From contig HF998233.1 in NCBI GenBank assembly GCA_000433255.1, positions 1-6,044 of the forward strand: a stretch of DNA of 6,044 bases, in the 5' to 3' direction. This document shows, one piece after another, positions 1 through 6,044 of this stretch. Both the position numbers and the translations under genes were made by a program. Source of the stretch: Coprobacillus sp. CAG:605. GTDB lineage: Bacteria > Bacillota_I > Bacilli_A > RF39 > UBA660. How positions within the stretch are numbered: position 1 is the stretch's first letter; every line of letters starts with the position of its first letter. The notes beneath the pieces were generated by a model, which was not told the origin of the DNA, searched no databases, and worked only from the letters and a program-made list of their open reading frames with translations.

Positions 1-2
1 AA

Positions 3-1067
3 GTATTAGCAAGTGCTGTAGGTAAGACCATTTCTATGGATGAAATTTTACAGATGTATGTTTATATTCCAAGATATAGATATAAATTATTTAATGCCAA
101 TAATGGAACAAGCAAGGAACAAGCTATTGATATAATTTTTGAAAAAGTTGGTACAGAAAAATCTAATGGTATGGAAAATGGCGAGTGGTTAACGCATCCA
201 GCTTTTACTTTTGGTAATGCGGAATTGCCAGGTATCTGGGTAGGTAAGTTTGAAGCATCAGGTACGACGGACAATTATACAATAAAGCCAAATCAAAAGT
301 CTTTAACTAATATAAATATTAGTACAATGTTTAACACTTCTAGAACTGCAACTACAACTAAAACAAGTATTTATGGAACAAATTCTAGTACAAGTGATAG
401 CCATATGATAAAAAATATAGAATGGGGAGCAGCTGCATATTTAGCCAATTCGATATATGGCAGGTATAGTGATATATCTACTTGTATTGAAAGTGGTTGT
501 GAAGTATGGATAAATAATATAAGCACTGGAGTTAATAATGGACCTTCGATTACAGGATGTTCTGGTCCTTCAGTAAGTGCCGCATCTTCAAATTCACAAA
601 CATCTTGTGCTTCTGGCTATGACTGGAAAACTAAAGGAGTTAACGCTTCAACTACAGGCAACCAATATGGAATATATGATATGTCTGGTGGTGCGTGGGA
701 ATATGTAATGGGTGTTCAAAAAGATGCAAATGGCAATGTTGAAGTTGCTTATTCTGGCTTTAGTGTGTCAAATTTTCCAAATAGTAAGTATTATGATTTA
801 TATGATTATCAGGCTGAAAGTGGTGTAGGATATTCTAGATATCATTTAGGCGACGCTACTAAAGAAATATTAAAAAATAATTTGTTAGTTGATGGAAGCT
901 ATGCTTGGTGGAATGATTTGGCATCTTGCATTTATAAAGATAATTCTTTTGTTGGCCGTAGTGGCCATGCTTCTGTTGCTGAAAATGCTGGTATATTTAG
1001 ATTTAGTACAGCTGATGGGTATGGATATCCAGGCAATTCTTTTCGCTCAGTCTTAACCGCATCATAA
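3..1067 (+). CDS. Partial FGE/SUMF1-like (formylglycine-generating-enzyme fold) probable surface protein, 5' end missing
   Basis: The frame is open to the left edge, so the true start lies outside the window. The ATG at 36 has no convincing ribosome site and sits inside the protein. Residues below are counted from that ATG. The segment YIPRYRYKLFN near the start, WLTHPAFTFG at 51-60 with GIWVGKFE after it, HMIKNIEWGAAAYL at 123-136, GIYDMSGGAWEYVMG at 212-226, YHLGDA at 269-274 and SFRSVLTA at the C-terminus form the usual motif order of SUMF1/EgtB/PvdO-like proteins. GxYDMxGxxWEW and the terminal GFR are the hallmarks of the fold. The catalytic cysteine pair of true formylglycine-generating enzymes is not visible; the only late cysteine is Cys298. 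A sulfatase-activating role is therefore unlikely, and a binding or adhesin-like role is more plausible (inference). The region from 100 to 210 is rich in Ser, Thr and Asn, as in extracellular proteins. The family is often preceded by a signal or pilin-like N-terminus, which cannot be checked here. Stops TAA and TAG are in tandem at the end. Confidence 0.8.
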   Translation, partial: VLASAVGKTISMDEILQMYVYIPRYRYKLFNANNGTSKEQAIDIIFEKVGTEKSNGMENGEWLTHPAFTFGNAELPGIWVGKFEASGTTDNYTIKPNQKSLTNINISTMFNTSRTATTTKTSIYGTNSSTSDSHMIKNIEWGAAAYLANSIYGRYSDISTCIESGCEVWINNISTGVNNGPSITGCSGPSVSAASSNSQTSCASGYDWKTKGVNASTTGNQYGIYDMSGGAWEYVMGVQKDANGNVEVAYSGFSVSNFPNSKYYDLYDYQAESGVGYSRYHLGDATKEILKNNLLVDGSYAWWNDLASCIYKDNSFVGRSGHASVAENAGIFRFSTADGYGYPGNSFRSVLTAS

Positions 1068-1081
1068 TAGTAAGACAAGAA

Positions 1082-1109
1082 AAAAAGATTACATAATTGT
1101 AATCTTTTT
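1082..1109. terminator. Rho-independent terminator, probably bidirectional
   Basis: A perfect 12-bp stem (AAAAAGATTACA / TGTAATCTTTTT) encloses a TAAT loop, 14 bases after the stop of the FGE-like gene. The stem ends in a T run on the plus strand. It is preceded by an A run at 1080-1086, which reads as a T tract on the minus strand. It can therefore end both the FGE-like gene and, from the other side, the TetR gene that converges on it. No better hairpin was seen for the TetR gene in 1110-1250. Confidence 0.85.
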
Positions 1110-1250
1110 AACTAGCTAATTAGGTATTACCCATAACAAGGCAAATATCCGACATGCAAAATCAAATATTTCCTTTTTTAATGAATATTCTCTTCATCTA
1201 TATAAATAATAACAAAATAATATTCTTAATGTCAATAGACTGTAAGTAAA

Positions 1251-1826
1251 TTATAAAGTAATACGATCTAAGTTATTAGGAATTAAGATATCTAAATACT
1301 TTAAAATATCTTCCTTAGAATAATTGTTGTTGTTCTTAAGATATTCTAGACCAACATTAAATACTGCCCCAATATAAAACTTAGCAACAATATTAGAAGG
1401 GATACCTTTTTTAGAAGAGGCATCATTTTTTAATCTTGATTTAATGTCGTGGTCTAGAACATCATAGACAATATCGAACATAATACTATTACGATTATTA
1501 ATCATAATTGAAATATAAGTATTACGTTTAGATTCGATATGATCTAGAAAAATCTTAATCATTTCTAAGTAATATTCTTTAGTATCACCAATATTTTGGT
1601 TTTTCTTTAATTCTTCAGTTAGAGAGTCTTTTAAATTATCAATCATATCCTTTAATAATTCATATTTATCATTATAGTGAGCATAAAACGTAGAACGATT
1701 AATTAATGCTTTAGTACAAATATCACTAACTTTTATTTCTTCAAAAGCATGGTCTTTCATTAACTCAATTAAAGTATTATATAAAGCATTCTTGGTTTTA
1801 ATAACTCTTAAATCATTGCTTTTCAT
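1251..1826 (-). CDS. TetR/AcrR-family transcriptional repressor, probable local regulator of the divergent MMPL transporter
   Basis: The 191-residue protein has the length and layout of a TetR-family regulator. Residues about 7-58 form the DNA-binding domain. The helix-turn-helix reads KVSDICTKALINRSTFYAHY at 32-51, and the RSTFYxHYxxKxxLL signature is typical of the family. The rest is helical and charged, and should be the dimerisation and ligand domain. Its end (KFYIGAVFNVGLEYL, then a Lys/Asp-rich helix and LIP) resembles the DhaS-type C-terminal domain (Pfam TetR_C_8), by memory of the family. The start at 1826 is supported by GGTGAT just upstream on the minus strand and by a promoter placed 17 bases before it. 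The gene is transcribed away from the MMPL gene, which suggests that it represses that gene and itself through operators in the shared region. The ligand is unknown. Confidence 0.9.
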   Translation of the reverse strand: MKSNDLRVIKTKNALYNTLIELMKDHAFEEIKVSDICTKALINRSTFYAHYNDKYELLKDMIDNLKDSLTEELKKNQNIGDTKEYYLEMIKIFLDHIESKRNTYISIMINNRNSIMFDIVYDVLDHDIKSRLKNDASSKKGIPSNIVAKFYIGAVFNVGLEYLKNNNNYSKEDILKYLDILIPNNLDRITL

Positions 1827-1830
1827 TTAA

Positions 1831-1836
1831 ATCACC
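1831..1836 (-). promoter_or_regulatory. Ribosome binding site of the TetR gene
   Basis: On the minus strand GGTGAT lies 4 bases before the ATG that starts at 1826. It is a partial Shine-Dalgarno match, and it supports the chosen start because no other ATG or GTG nearby is better placed. Confidence 0.55.
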
Positions 1837-1842
1837 AACTTC

Positions 1843-1871
1843 ATTATGTCAAAATAGAAAACGCTTGTAAA
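1843..1871 (-). promoter_or_regulatory. Sigma-A-type promoter of the TetR gene
   Basis: Reading the minus strand, TTTACA (plus-strand positions 1871-1866) is followed after exactly 17 bases by CATAAT (1848-1843). Each hexamer matches the consensus at five of six bases. Transcription would start about 7 bases further on, leaving a very short leader with the ribosome site. The -35 box lies 14 bases from the inverted repeat at 1885-1901, so a repressor bound there could interfere with it. Confidence 0.65.
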
Positions 1872-1884
1872 GATAAAATACATG

Positions 1885-1901
1885 GTGTAGCTTATTTACA
1901 C
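1885..1901. promoter_or_regulatory. Inverted repeat, candidate TetR operator 1
   Basis: GTGTA (1885-1889), seven bases, then TACAC (1897-1901) form a 17-bp dyad between the two divergent promoters. With a one-base bulge the arms extend to ATGGTGTA and TACACAT. Size and place suit a TetR dimer, but in such AT-rich DNA short dyads also occur by chance. Confidence 0.35.
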
Positions 1902-1903
1902 AT

Positions 1904-1923
1904 ACAAAATCAACATTTTGTTG
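1904..1923. promoter_or_regulatory. Inverted repeat, candidate TetR operator 2
   Basis: ACAAAAT (1904-1910), CAAC, ATTTTGT (1915-1921) is a perfect 7-bp dyad. A second, overlapping dyad CAACA-TTT-TGTTG covers 1911-1923. It is the strongest symmetry in the divergent intergenic region and lies upstream of the likely MMPL promoter. It is proposed as the operator from position and symmetry only. Confidence 0.4.
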
Positions 1924-1949
1924 GATAACATCATAATCATATGGCTTTG

Positions 1950-1979
1950 TTGTCGAAAAAAATTATAACTTGTCATAAA
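1950..1979 (+). promoter_or_regulatory. Possible promoter of the MMPL gene
   Basis: TTGTCG (1950-1955) and CATAAA (1974-1979) are 18 bases apart, each matching the consensus at four of six bases. Transcription would begin near 1986, just before the Shine-Dalgarno site. No better pair was found on the plus strand in 1827-2001. A weak core promoter is compatible with a regulated gene. Confidence 0.35.
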
Positions 1980-1991
1980 ATCTTTAGTGGT

Positions 1992-1997
1992 GGAGGA
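1992..1997 (+). promoter_or_regulatory. Strong Shine-Dalgarno site that fixes the MMPL start at 2002
   Basis: GGAGGA ends 4 bases before the ATG at 2002. The frame also has GTG codons at 1987 and 1990, but starting there would place the ribosome site inside the coding sequence and leave those codons with none of their own. The ATG is therefore preferred. Confidence 0.85.
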
Positions 1998-2001
1998 AAA
2001 T

Positions 2002-5000
2002 ATGGAAAAATTTGCAAAAAAAATATGTGAAAATAAAAATATTATCTTAATTATAACGGGAATATTATTTCTATTATCTATTGTGGGAATTAAACTAACT
2101 AAAATAAATTATGATATCTTAGTTTATTTGCCAAAAGAAATAGAAACTGTTCAAGGTCAAAATATTTTAACTAATGATTTTGGAATGGGAGCCTATTCCG
2201 TTGTACTAGCAGATAATTTAAGCAGTAAAGAGATTTTAAACTTAGAAGAAGAGTTTAAAAAGATTGAAGGGGTTAATCAAGTTATAAGTGCTTATGATGC
2301 TTTAGGTAATACTATACCAATAGATATGTTACCTAGTGAGATAACTGATAAAATTCATAAAGATAATAGTGATTTAATCTTTGTAACTTTTAGGGAATCT
2401 ACTTCATCATTAAGTACAATTAATGCGATTGAAGAAATGAAGAAGATTGCTAATGATAAAGTTAAAATTAGCGGTATGAGTGCGATGGTTTTGGATACCA
2501 TGAATCTTTCTAATAAAGAGATTTTTATTTATGTAGTTATTGCAGTAGCTTTATGTTTATTAGTATTAGAGTTATCTTTAGATTCTTACTTTGTACCATT
2601 GTTACTTTTAGGTAATATAGGAATTGCTATTATATTTAATTTAGGTAGTAATATTATATTTGGAGAGATATCTTATATTACTAAGGCTTTAGTGGCGGTT
2701 TTACAACTTGGAGTTACAACTGACTTTTCAATATTCTTGTATCATTCTTATGAAGATAAGAAAAATAAGGGTATGAAGAATATAGATGCTATGCAGCAAG
2801 CAATAGTTGATACGACATCCTCAGTTACAGGAAGTTCTTTAACAACAATTGCAGGGTTCTTAGTATTATGTACTATGAATCTTACCTTAGGCAAAGACTT
2901 AGGGCTTGTCATGGCTAAAGGGGTATTCCTAGGAGTTATCTCAGTTTTAACAATATTTCCAAGTTTAATATTGATTAGTGATAAATTAATTAATAAAACC
3001 AAACATAAACCATTTACTATTCATTTTGAAAATTTAAATAAGTTTGTTATTAAACATCATGTAGGAATATTTATTTTATTTATTATTTTAATAATTCCTG
3101 CGTACTTAGCAAATTCTAAAGTAGGGGTATATTATAAGATAGATGAATCATTACCAGATACTTTAGATAGTATTGTTGCTAATACAGAGTTGAAAGATAA
3201 ATTTAATATTGTTTCACCGGAGATTATTTTGATTGATAAAGATATGAAGAGTGATGATGTTAATAAGATGGTTGATGAAATAAGAAATGTTGATGGTATT
3301 GATTTAGTATTATCGTTTTCTAAGTTAAAGAGTATGGGCTTAACTGAAGATATGCTTCCTAGTGATTTAGTAAAAGTATTTGAAAGTGATAATTATCAAA
3401 TGATGTTTATTAATTCTACTTATGATATTGCTACTACAGAGCTTAATAATCAAGTAGGTAAGATTAATAATATTATTAAGAAGTATGATAGTAGGGCGAT
3501 ACTTGCAGGAGAAGGACCTTTAATGAAGGACTTAGTTAATACTAGTGATGAAGATTTTAAGAATGTTAATTATTCTTCAATAATTTGTATTTTAATTATT
3601 ATGGTTATTGTTTTAAAGTCTTTGTCATTACCAATATTACTTATAAGTGCAATAGAGTTTGCTATCTTTGTAAATATGGCTATTTCGTACTTTGGAGGTG
3701 TTACATTACCATTTGTTGCTCCTATTGTTCTAGGTACTATCCAACTTGGCGCTACTATAGATTATGCTATATTAATGACTACTAACTATATACGTTTGAG
3801 AGTTTCGGGTAAAGAGAAGAAAGAAGCTATGCTAGAAACAACCAATTATTGTAGTAATTCAATATTTGTTAGTGGTATGTGTTTCTTTGCAGCTACATTT
3901 GGAGTTGGGTTATATAGTGATTTAGAGATGGTTGGATCTTTATGTACATTAATATCAAGAGGAGCCATTATAAGTATGATAGTTGTTATATTTGTTTTAC
4001 CTTCAATATTGTTAATATTTGATAAATTAATTATGAAGACAACTATTAAAAATAAAGATATGAAAGAAAGTGGAGATATGAAAAATAAAAAATTAAAAGT
4101 TGCTTGTAGTATTTTGGTATTATCATTATTACTTCCTATGAATACATATGCTTTATCTAAAGATGAGACTGTATATACGAAGTTAAATAGTGATGGTAGT
4201 ATTAAATCTACTATTGTTAATGAACATCTAACTAATGATAATAAGAAAGATAAGTTAGAAGATATTAGTGATTTAGAAAATATATTAAATATTAATAGTA
4301 ATCATGATTATATAAAGAATGGTAATAATATTACTTGGAATAGTAATGGTAGTGATATATTTTATCAAGGTACTTTAAATAAGAATTTACCTATTACAAC
4401 TAATATTACTTATAAGTTAGATGGAAAAGAAATTAGTTTAGATGATCTAATTGGTAAGGAAGGTCATGTTAGTATTACTTTAAAATATATTAATAATGAT
4501 TTACATGTTGGTAGTGGTAGTAGTAAGAATTATCGTCTTTATACTCCTTTTGTAGTTACAACTGCTACTATTATACCTAATGATAATAATTCTAATATTA
4601 AAGTTATTAATGGTAAGGTAGTTAATAATGGCTCTAATTATATTGTAGTTGGTTTATCTACTCCGGGGTTATATCAATCTTTAGAATATAGTGAGCTTAA
4701 GTCTTTAGATAAAGTAGAGATATCTTTTGATACTAAGAAATTTGAATTATCAAGTATTTATTCAGTTATTACTCCTAAGTTAATTGAGAGTAGTGATTTA
4801 GATATATTTAATAAATTAGATAGTGTTTATGGTAGTATTAATACTTTACAAAGTTCTATGGATAAGATAGAAGATGGATCAAATAATATTTTAAAGAATT
4901 TAGGCACTATTGATAATGGATCTAAACAAATATCTAGTAATTTAAGTGTTGTTGCTTCGAAACTAAAAGATATAAGTAGTGGCGCTAGTGATATAAAATC

Positions 5001-5784
5001 AGGGTTAGAACAGATTTTAAATAGTTTAAAGAGTGCTAAAGCTGGTTTAAATAGTAGTGATAATACAGAGAAACTTAAAGCTATAAAGATGCTTATTGCT
5101 AGTAATAAAGATACTATTTATAAATTAGAAGAGGGTAATAAAAAATTAGCAGTAGCATATGAGAAATATAATTTAGAAAGTTATGACTATGCTACTTTAG
5201 CTACGGCTAATTTAGATTTATATAATTTAAAGTATAGTTATGAAAATAGTTATAAGAGTAATGAAAGTATGATTATATTACTTACTAAGAATAATGAGGC
5301 TTTAAGTACTTCACTAGCTACTTTTAGTCAAACATCTACTCAAATTAATGATTTAATTGATACTTTAAGTGCTTATTTAGAAAGACTTGAAAGTGGTAGT
5401 AAAGCTTTAGCAACTGGTACTAAGGAATTAAGTAAAGGGGTTAGTGTATTAAGTAATAAGATGCAAGAGTTATCTAATGGTACTAGTAAGTTATATAATG
5501 GTATGAGTACTTTAAATAGTGGCATTGAAGATATTAATAGTAAGGGAATTAATACATTAAGTAATTATGCTAATAATGTTAGTAATTTAACTAATAAGAT
5601 GGAAGGCTTAGTTGATTTAAGTAATGAATATAGTTCAGTTACTAAGACTTCTAAGGATATAAAGAGTAATACTAAGATTATAATGGTTGTAGATGGGGTT
5701 AAGGTTAAGGAAGAAAAGACTAATATTAATAGTGTTACTAAGAAAGAAACTATTTGGGATAGAATAATGAATTTATTTAAGTGA
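2002..5784 (+). CDS. MMPL/RND-family exporter fused to a signal-peptide-led, xxxLxxG coiled-coil extracytoplasmic domain (1260 aa)
   Basis: Residues 1-680 have the RND/MMPL plan. TM1 is at about 14-33, followed by an outer domain (34-172) and TM2-TM6 (about 174-325). TM7 (355-373), a second outer domain (374-525) and TM8-TM12 (527-675) repeat this pattern. The motifs GVTTDFSIFL with Asp241 in TM4 and GATIDYAILM with Asp587 in TM10 match the membrane Asp-Tyr/Phe proton-relay motif of MMPL proteins, so proton-driven export is likely. After a short charged linker, residues 693-717 are a Lys-rich start, a hydrophobic run and an AYA end: a signal peptide or a thirteenth helix. It would carry the rest outside. 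Residues 718-940 look beta-rich and Asn/Ser/Thr-rich. Residues 945-1210 are mostly coiled coil, with perfect LxxG heptads at 1129-1177. The C-terminus is an amphipathic WDRIMNLFK segment. Usual MMPL proteins of Firmicutes are about 700-900 residues, so the tail is an added domain. The divergent TetR gene suggests induction by substrate. The substrate is unknown; farE-type fatty-acid efflux is an analogy only. Confidence 0.88.
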   Translation: MEKFAKKICENKNIILIITGILFLLSIVGIKLTKINYDILVYLPKEIETVQGQNILTNDFGMGAYSVVLADNLSSKEILNLEEEFKKIEGVNQVISAYDALGNTIPIDMLPSEITDKIHKDNSDLIFVTFRESTSSLSTINAIEEMKKIANDKVKISGMSAMVLDTMNLSNKEIFIYVVIAVALCLLVLELSLDSYFVPLLLLGNIGIAIIFNLGSNIIFGEISYITKALVAVLQLGVTTDFSIFLYHSYEDKKNKGMKNIDAMQQAIVDTTSSVTGSSLTTIAGFLVLCTMNLTLGKDLGLVMAKGVFLGVISVLTIFPSLILISDKLINKTKHKPFTIHFENLNKFVIKHHVGIFILFIILIIPAYLANSKVGVYYKIDESLPDTLDSIVANTELKDKFNIVSPEIILIDKDMKSDDVNKMVDEIRNVDGIDLVLSFSKLKSMGLTEDMLPSDLVKVFESDNYQMMFINSTYDIATTELNNQVGKINNIIKKYDSRAILAGEGPLMKDLVNTSDEDFKNVNYSSIICILIIMVIVLKSLSLPILLISAIEFAIFVNMAISYFGGVTLPFVAPIVLGTIQLGATIDYAILMTTNYIRLRVSGKEKKEAMLETTNYCSNSIFVSGMCFFAATFGVGLYSDLEMVGSLCTLISRGAIISMIVVIFVLPSILLIFDKLIMKTTIKNKDMKESGDMKNKKLKVACSILVLSLLLPMNTYALSKDETVYTKLNSDGSIKSTIVNEHLTNDNKKDKLEDISDLENILNINSNHDYIKNGNNITWNSNGSDIFYQGTLNKNLPITTNITYKLDGKEISLDDLIGKEGHVSITLKYINNDLHVGSGSSKNYRLYTPFVVTTATIIPNDNNSNIKVINGKVVNNGSNYIVVGLSTPGLYQSLEYSELKSLDKVEISFDTKKFELSSIYSVITPKLIESSDLDIFNKLDSVYGSINTLQSSMDKIEDGSNNILKNLGTIDNGSKQISSNLSVVASKLKDISSGASDIKSGLEQILNSLKSAKAGLNSSDNTEKLKAIKMLIASNKDTIYKLEEGNKKLAVAYEKYNLESYDYATLATANLDLYNLKYSYENSYKSNESMIILLTKNNEALSTSLATFSQTSTQINDLIDTLSAYLERLESGSKALATGTKELSKGVSVLSNKMQELSNGTSKLYNGMSTLNSGIEDINSKGINTLSNYANNVSNLTNKMEGLVDLSNEYSSVTKTSKDIKSNTKIIMVVDGVKVKEEKTNINSVTKKETIWDRIMNLFK
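4078..4152 (+). other. Internal signal-peptide-like segment at the fusion point of the MMPL protein
   Basis: Residues 693-717 of the 1260-residue protein begin with Met and a basic stretch (MKNKKLK). They continue with a hydrophobic core (VACSILVLSLLLP) and end in NTYA followed by LSKDE, a classic type I signal-peptidase site. It is not a lipobox. GGAG stands only two bases before this ATG, so independent translation of a 568-residue product is possible but the spacing is poor. Twelve preceding helices put the linker in the cytoplasm, which is the right orientation for a thirteenth helix to export the tail. Confidence 0.7.
5386..5532 (+). repeat. 21-bp-period coding repeat (seven xxxLxxG heptads)
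   Basis: Seven consecutive heptads place Leu at residues 1129, 1136, 1143, 1150, 1157, 1164 and 1171. Gly follows three residues later in six of them, and Lys replaces it at 1153. An eighth, degenerate unit starts with Ile1178. The pattern is the xxxLxxG repeat known from YhgE/Pip and type VII secretion accessory proteins, and it should form a long helical rod. The nucleotide copies are diverged, so this is an old protein repeat and not a recent expansion. Confidence 0.8.
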
Positions 5785-5805
5785 TGTTTCTTTTAAGAAA
5801 ATTAT

Positions 5806-5814
5806 TGATATAAT
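5806..5814 (+). promoter_or_regulatory. Extended -10 promoter motif downstream of the MMPL gene
   Basis: TGATATAAT is a perfect extended -10 element (TG-N-TATAAT), 21 bases after the MMPL stop. No good -35 box lies 16-18 bases upstream, but extended -10 promoters can work without one. Transcription would start near 5821 and run into the structured region that follows. In AT-rich DNA the motif can arise by chance. Confidence 0.4.
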
Positions 5815-5841
5815 AAAGAAAATGTTGTAAGATGTATATGA

Positions 5842-5857
5842 ATGAAGGAAACTTCAT
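5842..5857 (+). other. GAAA-tetraloop hairpin
   Basis: ATGAAG (5842-5847), loop GAAA, CTTCAT (5852-5857) is a perfect 6-bp stem closed by a GNRA tetraloop. A competing pairing, TATATGAA (5835-5842) with TTCATATA (5853-5860), uses some of the same bases. A further AT-only dyad, ATAATAAAA (5858-5866) with TTTTATTAT (5876-5884), follows at once. The GNRA loop suggests an RNA structure, in a stretch without genes. Confidence 0.45.
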
Positions 5858-5889
5858 ATAATAAAAATTTTATGATTTTATTATGTTTT

Positions 5890-5995
5890 AAAGAAAGCAA
5901 AAATAAGGCCTAAGATTATAATATTTAAAAGTTTATTTATTATCTCTAAGAGATATAATAGAATAATTTATTAAAGCTTTATGCTTTCTTTTTTT
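5890..5995 (+). terminator. Long nested stem ending in a T tract (terminator, possibly the 3' end of a small RNA)
   Basis: AAAGAAAGCA (5890-5899) pairs perfectly with TGCTTTCTTT (5982-5991). After a four-base bulge, TAAGGC (5904-5909) continues the stem with GCTTTA (5976-5981), including one G-U pair. The interior folds into an imperfect hairpin around TATCTC-TAA-GAGATA (5941-5955). A run of seven T (5989-5995) closes it. Alternatively the short hairpin AAAGC-TTTAT-GCTTT (5973-5987) just before the T run is itself a minimal terminator; the two foldings exclude each other. It lies about 105 bases beyond the MMPL stop and could end that transcript. The rest of 5785-6044 shows no convincing gene. 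Confidence 0.5.
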
Positions 5996-6044
5996 ATTGG
6001 TAAAATTTGTTCTTTCTTTTTATTTTATTAAGGTTTAGTGGGAG

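Noticed and set aside
62..274. Minus-strand open frame of about 70 codons opposite the FGE-like gene
   Set aside because: It lies antisense to a well-supported gene, has no ribosome site and resembles no family. It is a by-product of the plus-strand coding frame.
1110..1250. Possible extra hairpins or small gene between the terminator and the TetR stop
   Set aside because: Only short AT palindromes (such as CTAATTAG and GAATATTC) occur, without T tracts or a frame of useful length.
2748..3002. Minus-strand open frame inside the MMPL gene
   Set aside because: It is antisense to conserved transmembrane helices 4-6, and its hydrophobic composition simply mirrors the sense strand.
3585..3785. 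Plus-strand frame of 66 codons overlapping MMPL helices 8-10
   Set aside because: It is rich in Tyr and Cys, as out-of-frame reading of AT-rich membrane codons is, and it has no ribosome site. The MMPL frame continues intact through it, so it is not a frameshift remnant.
2002..5784. Mycoplasma-type code (TGA read as Trp)
   Set aside because: The tryptophans I checked are TGG, no internal TGA occurs in the three genes, and the MMPL gene ends at TGA just after the expected C-terminal segment.
5832..5861. Nine-codon reading frame (MYMNEGNFI) that could be a leader peptide
   Set aside because: It has no clear Shine-Dalgarno site, no run of regulatory codons, and overlaps the tetraloop hairpin. 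A frame this short is expected by chance.
6001..6044. Possible start or end of another gene at the right edge
   Set aside because: There is no start codon with a ribosome site, and the few open minus-strand codons are too short to judge.

Overview
The window is very AT-rich and has Shine-Dalgarno-led genes. It uses the standard bacterial code: every tryptophan I checked is TGG, and the largest gene ends in TGA. This fits a low-GC Firmicutes/Bacilli genome, perhaps one of the uncultured gut lineages close to Mollicutes (an inference from composition and protein style). It does not fit a true Mycoplasma that reads TGA as Trp. I see no mobile element, CRISPR array, tRNA or rRNA.

Layout. (1) Bases 3-1067 (+) are the 3' part of a gene for a probably surface-exposed or secreted protein with a formylglycine-generating-enzyme-like (SUMF1/C-type-lectin-like) fold. 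It is cut by the left edge and closed by a strong, probably bidirectional, terminator at 1082-1109. (2) Bases 1251-1826 (-) encode a TetR/AcrR-family repressor. (3) A 175-bp divergent control region (1827-2001) carries a good promoter for the repressor, a weaker one for the transporter, and two inverted repeats suited to TetR-type operators. (4) Bases 2002-5784 (+) encode a 1260-residue MMPL/RND-superfamily membrane protein. It is fused through an internal signal-peptide-like segment to an extracytoplasmic domain ending in xxxLxxG heptad-repeat coiled coil. (5) Bases 5785-6044 contain no convincing gene, but they hold an extended -10 promoter motif, several hairpins, and a long nested stem that ends in a T tract.

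How the parts work together. The repressor and the MMPL protein form a divergent regulator/exporter pair, the same arrangement as farR-farE of Staphylococcus aureus (a TetR regulator beside an MMPL fatty-acid exporter). The natural reading is that a small hydrophobic ligand, such as a lipid or an antimicrobial, releases the repressor and induces its own export. The substrate cannot be read from the sequence. The FGE-like gene is a separate transcription unit.

The most unusual object is the fused transporter. Residues 693-717 look like a complete Sec signal peptide with an AYA-type cleavage site, placed in the middle of a continuous reading frame directly after the twelfth membrane helix. A second point of interest is the structured AT-rich region downstream, which could be a small RNA or leader.
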